A stretch of 64,000 nt of DNA. Origin: Shumkonia mesophila (GTDB lineage Bacteria; Pseudomonadota; Alphaproteobacteria; Rhodospirillales; Shumkoniaceae). The translations under genes were made by a program, and so were the position numbers. Location: positions 280,218 through 344,217 of the forward strand of contig NZ_JAOTID010000004.1 in assembly GCF_026163695.1 (NCBI RefSeq), in the 5' to 3' direction. Below are positions 36,918 through 45,589 of this stretch, in pieces. The notes beneath the pieces are model-generated. The model saw only the letters and a list, made by a program, of their open reading frames with translations, was not told the origin of the DNA and searched no databases. Numbering within the stretch: the stretch's first letter is position 1; each line of letters starts with the position of its first letter.

Positions 36918-37952
36918 CTAGCGCGGCGGCGCCTCCTCGGGACTGACGATGCCGTCGATCAGGTTGACGCCCAGCAAGTTCGCCGTGTCGTCGGCGGCGC
37001 TGCCGGCGCGATAGAACGCCGCCGCCAGTCTTTCGATGCCGTCCAGCATGGCGGCGCGAAGGTCCTCGGCCTCCTCCACGCCCACCGCCCGGAACCGCAC
37101 CGCGTTGCCAGGCCGGCACTGCGCCAGCACCGGCAGATCGGCGGAAATGACGGTGGCGATCTTGGCGTATCCGCCGGTCGTCTGACGGTCGGCCAGCATG
37201 ATGATCGGCTGGCCGCTGCCGATCACCTGTACGCTGCCCGGCGCGATGCCGTCCGACACGATGTTGTAGTCCGCCGCATGCCGGATGGGCGGTCCCTCGA
37301 AGCGATACCCCATGCGGTCGGACTGGGACAGGATGCGGTAGGCGGAAGACAGGAAGGTCGTCTTGCCCTCCTCGGTGAACAGGTCGTCCTGCGGGCCGAG
37401 GACGACGCGCACGACATCGCGGGCCTTTGGCCACAGGCTCGTTTTCAGCCAGCGGTCGGGACCGTCGAAGCGTTCGGCATCGGCCAGCGGGAGGCGGCTT
37501 CCCGCCTTCAGCGGCTGGCCGTCCATCCCGCCCAATCCCGACCGCACATGGGTCGAACGGCTGCCCAGCACCCTGGGCAGGTCGAAGCCGCCCGCCACCG
37601 CCAGATAGCCCCGCGTGCCGGATTGGGCCCGCCCGATGGCCAGCCGGTCGCCCCGCTTCAGCGTGTGGCTGGCATAGGCGCCGGCTCGCCGGCCGTTGAT
37701 CGAGAGTGGGAAATCGCCCCCGGCAACGGCGATCCGGCAGGCCGCCGCCTCCACCGCATAGGTTCCGCCGGCCAGGGTGAATTCGATGGCGGCCTCGCCC
37801 GCCTCGTTACCCGCCAGCCGGTTGGCGAGGCGCAGCGCGCGTTCGTCGAGGGCGCCGGAAACCGTGACGCCGAACCGCTGATAGCCGACGCGGCCGAGAT
37901 CCTGAAGGGTGGCGAGCGGGCCGGGATCGACGACAAGCAGCGCCGCCATCAC
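36918..37952 (-). CDS. pxpC: 5-oxoprolinase subunit C
   Basis: Part of the bacterial ATP-dependent PxpABC complex that opens 5-oxoproline (pyroglutamate), a damaged form of glutamine or glutamate, to glutamate. 344 residues with the family stretch GRVGYQRFGVTVSGALDERALRLANRL near the N-terminus and EGKTTFLSSAYRILSQSDRMGYRFEG in the middle. It overlaps pxpB by four bases and is read with it. Confidence 0.95.
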   Translation of the reverse strand: MMAALLVVDPGPLATLQDLGRVGYQRFGVTVSGALDERALRLANRLAGNEAGEAAIEFTLAGGTYAVEAAACRIAVAGGDFPLSINGRRAGAYASHTLKRGDRLAIGRAQSGTRGYLAVAGGFDLPRVLGSRSTHVRSGLGGMDGQPLKAGSRLPLADAERFDGPDRWLKTSLWPKARDVVRVVLGPQDDLFTEEGKTTFLSSAYRILSQSDRMGYRFEGPPIRHAADYNIVSDGIAPGSVQVIGSGQPIIMLADRQTTGGYAKIATVISADLPVLAQCRPGNAVRFRAVGVEEAEDLRAAMLDGIERLAAAFYRAGSAADDTANLLGVNLIDGIVSPEEAPPR

Positions 37953-38704
37953 GCCTCCTCCTCGTGCCAGGCAACGATATCGCCGGCCTCCGCGCGCGCC
38001 GCCAGGGCGGCGAACTCGGCGGCGGCGACCGGCGAGAAGCGGATGCGATCGCCGGGCGCGATCAGGAAGGGATCGTCGCGCTTAAGATCGAAGGTGCGCA
38101 CCGGCGTTCGTCCCAGCATGTGCCAGCCGCTGGGCGCCGCCACCGAGAACACCGCCGCCTGCTGGCCGCCGATCGCCACGCTGCCGGCCGGAACCAGGGT
38201 GCGCGGCGTCTCGCGCCTCGGCGTGTGAAGGATTTCGGGAAGTCCCCCCAGATAGGCGAAGCCGGGCGTGAAGCCGATCATGTAGACCCGGTAGATCGCC
38301 TCCGAATGAAGGGCGATCACCTCTTCCGGCGTCATGTCGTGAACCTTGGCCACCCATTCCAGATCTTCGCCATGATCGCCGCCGTAGCACACCGGGATCA
38401 CCCATCGCCGGCCCACCGTCGTCGCCTCGCCGGCGTTCGCCGCAAGTTCCGCCAGGCGGGGAATCAACTGGCGGGCGCGGATCGCCAGAGGGTCATAGAC
38501 GACCAGCAGCGAGCGGTAGGTGGGCACGGTTTCGACGACGCCCTCGATGCCCGCTTCGGCGATTCTCGCGTCCATGGCCATGACGCGGTCGCTCAAGGCC
38601 TCGTCCACCGCACTGCCGAACTCGACGACGACGGCGCCGTCCCCGGCCGGCAGAAAGCGGGGCGGGTCCGCGGGCTTCTGGCTTGGCGGCATGCTGACGG
38701 ACAT
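37949..38704 (-). CDS. pxpB: 5-oxoprolinase subunit B
   Basis: Partner of PxpC, formerly called KipI. About 251 residues, with YRVYMIGFTPGFAYLGGLPE and GSVAIGGQQAAVFSVAAPSGWHMLGRTP as clear family signatures. The ATG at 38704 follows GGAGAG; an upstream in-frame start at 38758 is less likely. The gene is divergent from pxpA, and the 145 bases between them must carry both promoters. Confidence 0.95.
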   Translation of the reverse strand: MSVSMPPSQKPADPPRFLPAGDGAVVVEFGSAVDEALSDRVMAMDARIAEAGIEGVVETVPTYRSLLVVYDPLAIRARQLIPRLAELAANAGEATTVGRRWVIPVCYGGDHGEDLEWVAKVHDMTPEEVIALHSEAIYRVYMIGFTPGFAYLGGLPEILHTPRRETPRTLVPAGSVAIGGQQAAVFSVAAPSGWHMLGRTPVRTFDLKRDDPFLIAPGDRIRFSPVAAAEFAALAARAEAGDIVAWHEEEA

Positions 38705-38849
38705 TGCACTCTCCGCAGGCGCCCGTTCCAGGCTGGGCGCCCTACCCTGCCGCTTCACGATGGCGCTGGCAATCGGTTCTTGGCAAAGCGCCCTCGGCTG
38801 CGCGCATAATGGGCGATATCGTCACAAGACAATGGAAAGGAGAAGGGCG

Positions 38850-39623
38850 ATGGCACGGGTGGATCTGAACAGCGACATGGGGGAAAGCTTCGGCGCCTAT
38901 ACCATGGGCGACGACGCGGCGATGCTGAAGATCGTCAGTTCCGCCAACATCGCCTGCGGCTTCCACGGCGGCGATCCGCTGGTCATGGACACGACGCTGC
39001 GCCACGCCAAGGCCAACGGCGTCGGTGCCGGCGCCCATCCCAGCTTCATCGACCAGTGGGGATTCGGCCGCCGGCCGATCCACGGCGAGCGCCCCGAGGA
39101 CATCGAGAAGATCCTCGTCTACCAGATCGGCGCCCTGGTGGCGATGGCCGCCCACGTCGGCCATGCCGTCACCCATTTGAAGCCGCACGGGTCCTTGAAC
39201 AACATGGCCTGCGTCGACGCCGGACTCGCCATGGCCTGCGCAAAGGCGGCCCGCACCGCCGACTGGAACCTCATCCTGGTCGCCATGCCCGGCACCGAAA
39301 TGGAAAAGGCCGGCGAGAAGCTGGGCCTGCGGGTGGCCCGCGAAGTGTTCGCGGATCGCGCCTACACCGACGAGGGGCACCTGGTTTCGCGCAAGATCGA
39401 GGGCTCGATGATCCACGATCCCGACGTGGCGGCGCGCCGCGTGGTGCGCATGGTCGAGGACCAGGAAGTCGTCAGCATCACCGGCAAGCGCGTGCCGGTC
39501 AGGGTCGATACCGTTTGCGTCCACGGCGACAACCCGGCCGCCGTCGCCACGGCAACCCGGATTCGCGAAGCGCTGAAGGCCGAAGGAATCGCCATCGCCC
39601 CGATGACCGAAATCGTCGCCTAG
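38850..39623 (+). CDS. pxpA: 5-oxoprolinase subunit A (LamB/YcsF family)
   Basis: Third component of PxpABC, 257 residues. It starts MARVDLNSDMGESFGAYTMGDD after a strong AAGGAG ribosome site and has ANIACGFHGGDP and VTHLKPHGSLNN, the conserved metal- and substrate-binding stretches. It is read away from pxpBC. The in-frame extension upstream of 38850 overlaps pxpB on the other strand and is not coding. Confidence 0.96.
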   Translation: MARVDLNSDMGESFGAYTMGDDAAMLKIVSSANIACGFHGGDPLVMDTTLRHAKANGVGAGAHPSFIDQWGFGRRPIHGERPEDIEKILVYQIGALVAMAAHVGHAVTHLKPHGSLNNMACVDAGLAMACAKAARTADWNLILVAMPGTEMEKAGEKLGLRVAREVFADRAYTDEGHLVSRKIEGSMIHDPDVAARRVVRMVEDQEVVSITGKRVPVRVDTVCVHGDNPAAVATATRIREALKAEGIAIAPMTEIVA

Positions 39624-39633
39624 GTACTCGCGA

Positions 39634-39816
39634 TCAACCTGGGCCGGAGGCATTGGCCGCGTTGCCGTCCCCGCCGGTCTTGTCGCGGCGCATGTAGCGG
39701 CGCTCCGGGTGGTAGGGTTTAAGGCGAAGCGCCCGGTCGAGATGTTCGAGGCGGCGCTTCAGGACGTCGCGGATTTTGCTGAGGATCTTGCTTCCGTCAT
39801 GGATCGAGAAGGTCAT
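39634..39816 (-). CDS. Small basic protein coupled to the DUF4432 gene
   Basis: A 60-residue product, MTFSIHDGSKILSKIRDVLK then a stretch rich in Arg and Lys (RRYMRRDK). It is not recognised. Its ATG overlaps the stop of the DUF4432 gene (ATGA at 39813-39816), the same coupling used elsewhere in this cluster, which supports it as a real gene. The first 35 residues could form an amphipathic helix. It faces pxpA, ending 10 bases from the pxpA stop. Confidence 0.5.
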   Translation of the reverse strand: MTFSIHDGSKILSKIRDVLKRRLEHLDRALRLKPYHPERRYMRRDKTGGDGNAANASGPG

Positions 39817-40820
39817 GGCTGCGCTCGGTTTTCAGGCATGTTGAACGGAATCGTCGGTGGGCTTCCGGCGACGGAAACCTCGAGGCGGTATCTCTGCCGT
39901 TCCCCCGGCTGAAGAAGGCGTCCGGGCTCGCTGCGGCCGTCGGGGGTCCGCCGGCTGGTGCACGGCTCGATGGAGAGCACGCCGCAGCGGGCGCGCAAAT
40001 CGCCCCACAACTGCATCACCGGCAGGGCCGTGGGATCGAACGTGAAGGTGATGCGAAGGGAATCGTCCGCCCCCGCCCGGTCCCCGGGCGTCGTGACGGT
40101 CCACGTGGCCTCGCCCTCGCCGGCGGGGTGACACTGCGGCACTTCCGGCCCGCTCTCCGCCGCCAGGCTCAGCGGCCCCAGAATGCGGCGGCCGGCCGAG
40201 GCGACGGTGGTGCCGTTGGAAATGGCGGGATAGCCGAGATTGAAATGATAGAGGACCTGGTGGGGCGCGGGCTCCGGACCGCAATTCTCGACCGTATCGA
40301 TGATGGCGAAGCCGCTGCCCCCCGCCTCCGCCTCGATGCGGCGGGAGAGCCTGAGCAGGCTGCCGCCGTAGCGGCCCTGGACGATTTCCCCCTCGCAGAA
40401 GAGAAGCGGTGGCGAGACCGCCCAGTCCTCGCCATGGGCGGTGAGCCGCGCCGGGGTGACGGGCAGGTCCCCGTGCAACGGCGCCTCGTCCGCCGAGCGG
40501 CGGATCGAGTCGAGGCCGCAGGTCATGAGGAAGCCGGAGAGTCCTCCGCCCAATCCGGCGCGGCCGTCGGCTGGGGAATCTTTCACGGAGGGATGGCGAA
40601 AGCCCGACGGCGCCTGCCAGGCAAGCGGCACGCCGCGCCACGACGCCAGCCCGATGTCCAGCGAGCGGTCGACGAGCACGACGAAGTCGAGGCCGCCGCC
40701 CGTCGAAAAGGCGAGGACGCGCACCCCGTTCTCGACCCCGTCGTTCAGGGTCATGGACCGCACGCTCGCCAATTGGCGGAGCGTACCGACGAGGGGGCTG
40801 AGCGCCGGCATGCCGCTCAC
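39813..40820 (-). CDS. DUF4432 / aldose-epimerase-like protein
   Basis: 335 residues resembling the DUF4432 group of galactose-mutarotase-fold proteins. Recognisable parts are LDFVVLVDRSLDIGLASWRGVPLAW, GGLSGFLMTCGLDSIRR and the late PVMQLWGD ... LSIEPCTS. It probably binds or epimerises a sugar. It overlaps the sulfatase gene by four bases. Together with the transporter upstream it suggests handling of a (sulfated) carbohydrate; substrate not known. Confidence 0.8.
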   Translation of the reverse strand: MSGMPALSPLVGTLRQLASVRSMTLNDGVENGVRVLAFSTGGGLDFVVLVDRSLDIGLASWRGVPLAWQAPSGFRHPSVKDSPADGRAGLGGGLSGFLMTCGLDSIRRSADEAPLHGDLPVTPARLTAHGEDWAVSPPLLFCEGEIVQGRYGGSLLRLSRRIEAEAGGSGFAIIDTVENCGPEPAPHQVLYHFNLGYPAISNGTTVASAGRRILGPLSLAAESGPEVPQCHPAGEGEATWTVTTPGDRAGADDSLRITFTFDPTALPVMQLWGDLRARCGVLSIEPCTSRRTPDGRSEPGRLLQPGERQRYRLEVSVAGSPPTIPFNMPENRAQP

Positions 40821-42346
40821 GCCATCGCCGTGGCCCGCGGCAGGTCCAGGCGGGCGAACGCCTCGGCCGGCGCGTCGTTGGCGCGCATCAGGCGGGTCAT
40901 CAGGTCGAGGAGCCGTTGCTCCTCGGGGCCGTTGCGGAGCGGGTTCTGCTGTCCGGGGTCGGTTTTCAGGTCATAGAGCCGGGTATCGCTTTCCAGCAGG
41001 GCGCCCGGGCCATAGTTGTTGTACATCGGCGAGCGCTCGATGACCGGCACCTTCAGCAGTTTGGCCCCCTTGGTGAAGGCGAAGCCGTCGGAAAGGCTGG
41101 CCAGCGACAACTCCTCGGGCGTGAAGAACGAGAAGATGTGGGTGGGCATCACCGTATACTGGTAGATCTCCTGCGCCGCCAGGTCGGCCGGATAGCGATG
41201 GTAGGTGTAGCGGCCGTCGGTGACGTTGACGGCACCGCCGAAATAGCCGAACAGGGCGCCTTCCCGCCGTACCTCGTTGCGCCGCATGCCGAGCAGCGAG
41301 AAGCCCTCCATGTCCGGCTCGGGGGCGAGGCCGAACAGGTCGAGGAAGGTGGGCGCGATATCGATCGTCTGGCTGAGCGCGGATGTGCGCGTTCCGGCCA
41401 GTTCCGGCGCGCGGGGATCGTGAATGAACAGCGGGATGTGGACGATTTCCTCGTACATGTTCATCCGGTTCTTGGCCCAGAAGTCGTGCTCCCCCAGCAG
41501 GAAGCCGTGGTCGGTGGTGACGACGAGCGCGGTGTCCTTCCACAGGTCATGGCGGTCGAAATAGTCGAGCAGCTGGCCCATCAGGAAATCGCACATCGAC
41601 ATGATGGCGTAGTAGTTGGCCCTCAACTCCTCGCATTCGGCCGGCAATTCGTCGACGCGGCCGTAGCGGGGCCAGTCGCGTACCGGCCCGTTCCAACCGG
41701 TCTCGAACGGCTTCTTGAAGCGGGCCGGCGCATGGAACGGCTCGTGGGGGTCGAAGCATTCGATCTGCAACAGCCAACCGTCGGCCTCGCGGTTGCGGTC
41801 CAGGAAATCGAAGCCGTGGGCGAAGCACTTCACCGAGGGAAAGTCCTTCTCCTCCTTGATGAACTCGCGATTGACGGCGTTCCTGGCGAAGTACGTCCGC
41901 CGACCCGCCGCGAACTGGCGGGCATGGTACATCTCGCGCAGCCTCTCCCAGTGCGGCTGTACCATTGCCTTCCAGGCGTCGCCCTCCTGGCCGCGCACGA
42001 ACTCGTAGGAATCGTAGCGGTTATGGTAGGTGGCGCCGCCGTCTTCCCAGTAGTGGAAGTGGTCGGTGACGAGGTGGCTGTAGACGCCGGCGCCGCGGTG
42101 CAGCAGTGCGGGGAAGGCGTCGTCGAACGGCTCCAGCGGCCCCCAGCTGCGGTGCAGGAAATTGAGGCGGCCGGTCAGCATGTCGCGGCGGGCCGGCATG
42201 CAGGGCAGGCTGCCGACGTAATGGCGCTCGAAAGCCACCGAGCGCTGCGACAGGCGGTCGAAATTCGGTGTCGGCACGCGCCCGCCGCCGTAACAGCCCA
42301 GCAGATGTCGGTTGAGGGAATCGAACAGGACGAAGACGGCTTTCAT
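40817..42346 (-). CDS. Type I (formylglycine) sulfatase, cytoplasmic
   Basis: Alkaline-phosphatase-fold sulfatase of 509 residues. The N-terminal metal site FDSLNRHLLGCYGG, the formylglycine motif CMPAR at Cys49 (CxPxR) and VVTTDHGFLLGEHDFWAKNRMNMYEE are present. There is no signal peptide, so it would act after uptake, as choline sulfatases and phosphonate monoester hydrolases do. It needs a formylglycine-generating enzyme, which is not in the window. It ends in the DUF4432 gene (ATGA overlap) and starts 16 bases after the MalG-like permease. Confidence 0.92.
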   Translation of the reverse strand: MKAVFVLFDSLNRHLLGCYGGGRVPTPNFDRLSQRSVAFERHYVGSLPCMPARRDMLTGRLNFLHRSWGPLEPFDDAFPALLHRGAGVYSHLVTDHFHYWEDGGATYHNRYDSYEFVRGQEGDAWKAMVQPHWERLREMYHARQFAAGRRTYFARNAVNREFIKEEKDFPSVKCFAHGFDFLDRNREADGWLLQIECFDPHEPFHAPARFKKPFETGWNGPVRDWPRYGRVDELPAECEELRANYYAIMSMCDFLMGQLLDYFDRHDLWKDTALVVTTDHGFLLGEHDFWAKNRMNMYEEIVHIPLFIHDPRAPELAGTRTSALSQTIDIAPTFLDLFGLAPEPDMEGFSLLGMRRNEVRREGALFGYFGGAVNVTDGRYTYHRYPADLAAQEIYQYTVMPTHIFSFFTPEELSLASLSDGFAFTKGAKLLKVPVIERSPMYNNYGPGALLESDTRLYDLKTDPGQQNPLRNGPEEQRLLDLMTRLMRANDAPAEAFARLDLPRATAMA

Positions 42347-42362
42347 GAAGGCAACCCCGCTC

Positions 42363-43190
42363 CTATTTGATGGCGCCTTTGGTCAGGCCCGAGACGATGA
42401 ACCGCTGCCCGATCACCAGCAGCACCAGGGCCGGGACGATCGACAGCGCGGCGCTGGCAGCCATTTGCGTGTACTGGATCTCGTACTCCTGGGCGAACTT
42501 GGCGATGGCGACCGGGACGGTGGCCGTCTGCTTCATGGTCAAGTTCAGGGCGACGGCGAATTCATTCCACGAGAACACGAACGTCAGCACGCCGGTGGCG
42601 GCCAGCCCGGGACGGATGATCGGCACCACGATCCTGCTGAGCACGACCGGCGTCGAGGCGCCGTCGATGCGGGCCGCCTCGATCAGCTCCTGGGGCACGT
42701 CGCGTACGAAGACGCCCATCAGCCATAGGGCCATCGGCAGGTTGAGCGTGGTGTGGGCGAGGATCAGGCCGGTGAAGGTGTTGTCCAGGCCGACGCTGCG
42801 CGCCATCGTGTACCAGGCGCCGGCCAGCGCGATCGGCGGAATCATGTGGAAGACGATCGTCCAGCCTAGGAAGGAATGCAGCACCCACGGATGCCAACGC
42901 ATGCGGTACAACGACCACGCGGCCGTGGTGCCGATCAGCAGGCAAAGCGCCGTCGAGACGATCCCCACCAGCAGGGAGTTGCGGTAGTTCAGCAGGAAGT
43001 CCGAGGTCTTGGAAAACAGCACCTCGGTGAAGTTCATCAACACCGGGGAAAAGGCGAATTCGCCCATCAGCAGCGAAATCTGGGTGCGGAAGCCCGCCGC
43101 CACCACCCAGGCCACCGGGAACAGCACGACGACGGCGGCGGCCACCAGTACCGCGTGACCGGTCAGCCGGGGAAGGCTCAGGCGCCTCAT
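42363..43190 (-). CDS. Sugar-type ABC transporter permease (MalG-like)
   Basis: Inner-membrane permease of 275 residues with six hydrophobic segments and the cytoplasmic EAA loop (ELIEAARIDGASTPVVLSRIVVPIIRPG) that contacts the ATPase. It starts at 43190, overlapping the stop of the MalF-like gene. Upstream in-frame codons lie inside that gene and are not used. Confidence 0.93.
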   Translation of the reverse strand: MRRLSLPRLTGHAVLVAAAVVVLFPVAWVVAAGFRTQISLLMGEFAFSPVLMNFTEVLFSKTSDFLLNYRNSLLVGIVSTALCLLIGTTAAWSLYRMRWHPWVLHSFLGWTIVFHMIPPIALAGAWYTMARSVGLDNTFTGLILAHTTLNLPMALWLMGVFVRDVPQELIEAARIDGASTPVVLSRIVVPIIRPGLAATGVLTFVFSWNEFAVALNLTMKQTATVPVAIAKFAQEYEIQYTQMAASAALSIVPALVLLVIGQRFIVSGLTKGAIK

Positions 43191-44128
43191 GCCATGCCCT
43201 CCCGCTTCCGGCGGGCATTCAGCGCCACCACAAGCAGCAGCGAGACCAGGAAGATGACGGCCACCCCCATCGCCGAGCCGTAGCCGACGCGGTCTTCGGT
43301 GAAGAAGCGCTGGTAGAGCGTGAAGCTGATGACCTCGGTCGCCGTGCCGGGCCCGCCGCCGGTCAAGAGGTAGACCTCGTCGAACACCTTGAAGGCCAGC
43401 ACCAGGCGAAACGCGAACGTGACCACGATGGTCGGCACCATCAGCGGGATGGTGACGTAGCGCAATTCCTGCCAGCGGCTGGCGCCGTCGATCTGGGCGG
43501 CCTCGTAGACGTCCTGCGGCAGCGATTCCAGGCCGGCCAGGAACAGCAGGAAACAGAACGGCGTCCAGTGCCAGATGTCGACGACGATGACCGACAGAAG
43601 TGCCGTGGCCGACGACCCCAGCCAGTCGTGCGGCATGAGGCCGAACATCCCGATGAGCTGGTTCACCGGGCCGAAGTCGAAGTTCAGCATCAGCTTCCAG
43701 ATGGCCCCGATGACGATGCCGGGGATCAGGATCGGCAGGATGAAGATGGTACGGTAGACGACCCGGCCGCTGCCGAGGCGGCTGCACAAAAGCGCGAGGG
43801 CGAAGCCCAGCACCATCTGGCCGGCCACCGCCGAGACCGCGAAGATGATGGTGTTGACGAGCCCGGCCCGAAACAGCGGATCATTCGGAAGCGCCTCGTA
43901 GTGGTCCGTTCCGACCGGCTGCCAGACGGCCGACGCACCGACCCAGCTGACTTCGTGGAAACTCGTCGCCACCAGGTTCACCAGCGGCAACACGCTTAAG
44001 CCCAGCATGAACAGCAGGGCGGGCGCGAAGGTCGCCCAGCGCCACGCCCGATCGTCGAGAAGCGAGCCGCGCTTCCCGCTCCTCGCCACCGCACGCGGCT
44101 CGCCGATCGGCATCGTCGTTGCCTTCAT
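43187..44128 (-). CDS. Sugar-type ABC transporter permease (MalF/UgpA-like)
   Basis: 313 residues from the ATG at 44128; a TTG at 44164 would overlap the binding-protein gene. It has six hydrophobic segments and the EAA loop DVYEAAQIDGASRWQELRYVTIPLMVP. With the MalG-like partner and the binding protein it makes a carbohydrate importer of the CUT1 type. No ATPase gene is found in this cluster. Confidence 0.93.
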   Translation of the reverse strand: MKATTMPIGEPRAVARSGKRGSLLDDRAWRWATFAPALLFMLGLSVLPLVNLVATSFHEVSWVGASAVWQPVGTDHYEALPNDPLFRAGLVNTIIFAVSAVAGQMVLGFALALLCSRLGSGRVVYRTIFILPILIPGIVIGAIWKLMLNFDFGPVNQLIGMFGLMPHDWLGSSATALLSVIVVDIWHWTPFCFLLFLAGLESLPQDVYEAAQIDGASRWQELRYVTIPLMVPTIVVTFAFRLVLAFKVFDEVYLLTGGGPGTATEVISFTLYQRFFTEDRVGYGSAMGVAVIFLVSLLLVVALNARRKREGMA

Positions 44129-44160
44129 GGCTCGCGTTCCATCGGCCGCGATGGCCTGAT

Positions 44161-45489
44161 TCAAGCCCGGCCGGTCTTGTAGCCGTGCTTGGCCATGATC
44201 GCCTGAATCTCGTCCGCCATGCCGTTCAACGCTGCGGCCGGCGCGACTTCGCCGCTGATCGCCCGGTTCAGCCCGAGGTCAAGCACGGCGATCACCTCGC
44301 TGGCTTCCGGGAACTGGTAGATGTTCACCGCGTGGGGCAAGGCCTTGGACAGCGGCTTCATCCAGCGGTTGACGCGCTCTTCGGCCATGGGGTCGCTATA
44401 AGGCGCGGCGCTGATCGGAATGCCACCGGACTTGGCGTAGTGAAGCTGGGCATCCTTGGTCTGGAACCAGCGCAGGAACTCGACGGTGGCGCGCTTGCGG
44501 TCGTCGGTCACGTTCTTCGAGACGCCGCCCAACCAGTGGCCGAGGGCTGGCGCGGTCGGCAGTCCCGGCAGATGGGGCGGCGGCGCGAACTCGATCTTGT
44601 CGACCACCGCAGACTTGTTCTTGTCGTCCATCTGCGAAGCCGCGGCGATCACCACCATGACGTGGGCGGCTTTGCCGGTCAGCACGTTCTGGATGACTTC
44701 CGCCTGATCCATAGACGCCGTCTGCGGGTGCCCCGCCTCCTTGGCGAGATGGATGTAGTATTCCAACGCCGCGACACCAACGTCATTGGCCAGCGTGACC
44801 GTGTAGTCGCCGGCGTTCTGGTCGCGGAAGATGTCGCCGCCGTGGCCGTAAAGGTACGGATAGAAGTCGTAGGACACCGTGTGCGTGCCGCGTGCCCCGC
44901 GCTGCACCATGCCATAGCGGCTGGGCGGACGGTGCAGGGCCTTGGCGTTGGCCTCCAGCTCGGCGAAGGTCTCCGGCTCCTTCAGGCCGGCCTCCTTGTA
45001 CAGGTCGCCCCGGTAGTAGAGCATGGGCACGTTCGGCTGGACCGGAATGGACATCAGCTTGCCGGCCGGCGTCATGGCCCGGGTCTTGGGATCGAAATAG
45101 ATGGTGTTGCCAAGCGTGTAGACGTCGGGGTCCAGCTTGAAGCCGGGGTCGATGTCGGAAATCGCCTCGACGAAACCGCCCGCATACATTTCGGCGAACC
45201 AGCCGGAGTTCATGATCAGAAGGTCGTACGAGCCGGTGGTGGCGCGTACCGAATTGCGCTGCTTTTCCAGCGATCCGGCAAACGGGTTGACGTCCAGTTC
45301 GACCTTGTTGCCGGTCTCCGCCTCGTAGCGCACGACCGTCTTGCGGAAGCTGTCGAACCACGGGGACTGGTTGATGACGATGGTGATGGGAGCGGCGGAA
45401 GCGGCCCACAGCGGACGGCAGGCGAAGGCCATGGCGGTGGCGCCGGCACCCGCAAGCGTCTGGCGGCGCGTCAATCTGAAGGTGTCCAT
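44161..45489 (-). CDS. ABC transporter sugar-binding protein, Tat-exported
   Basis: Periplasmic binding protein of 442 residues, family 1 extracellular solute-binding. The signal region MDTFRLTRRQTLAGAGATAM carries a twin-arginine-like LTRRQT, suggesting Tat export. The start at 45489 follows GGGAGAA; the frame is open much further upstream but the extension looks non-coding. Family stretch AYSDPMAEERVNRWMKPLSKALP is near the end. First gene of the cluster, divided by about 100 bases from the LysR gene on the same strand. Confidence 0.93.
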   Translation of the reverse strand: MDTFRLTRRQTLAGAGATAMAFACRPLWAASAAPITIVINQSPWFDSFRKTVVRYEAETGNKVELDVNPFAGSLEKQRNSVRATTGSYDLLIMNSGWFAEMYAGGFVEAISDIDPGFKLDPDVYTLGNTIYFDPKTRAMTPAGKLMSIPVQPNVPMLYYRGDLYKEAGLKEPETFAELEANAKALHRPPSRYGMVQRGARGTHTVSYDFYPYLYGHGGDIFRDQNAGDYTVTLANDVGVAALEYYIHLAKEAGHPQTASMDQAEVIQNVLTGKAAHVMVVIAAASQMDDKNKSAVVDKIEFAPPPHLPGLPTAPALGHWLGGVSKNVTDDRKRATVEFLRWFQTKDAQLHYAKSGGIPISAAPYSDPMAEERVNRWMKPLSKALPHAVNIYQFPEASEVIAVLDLGLNRAISGEVAPAAALNGMADEIQAIMAKHGYKTGRA

Positions 45490-45589
45490 GTGAATTCTCC
45501 CTGGTGCATTTTTGGGAGAAGACGTGGCACCCTTTTGCCATGCATTCAAATGATTTGTTTGGTAATTGCGATAGCTGAAAGTTATGGCA

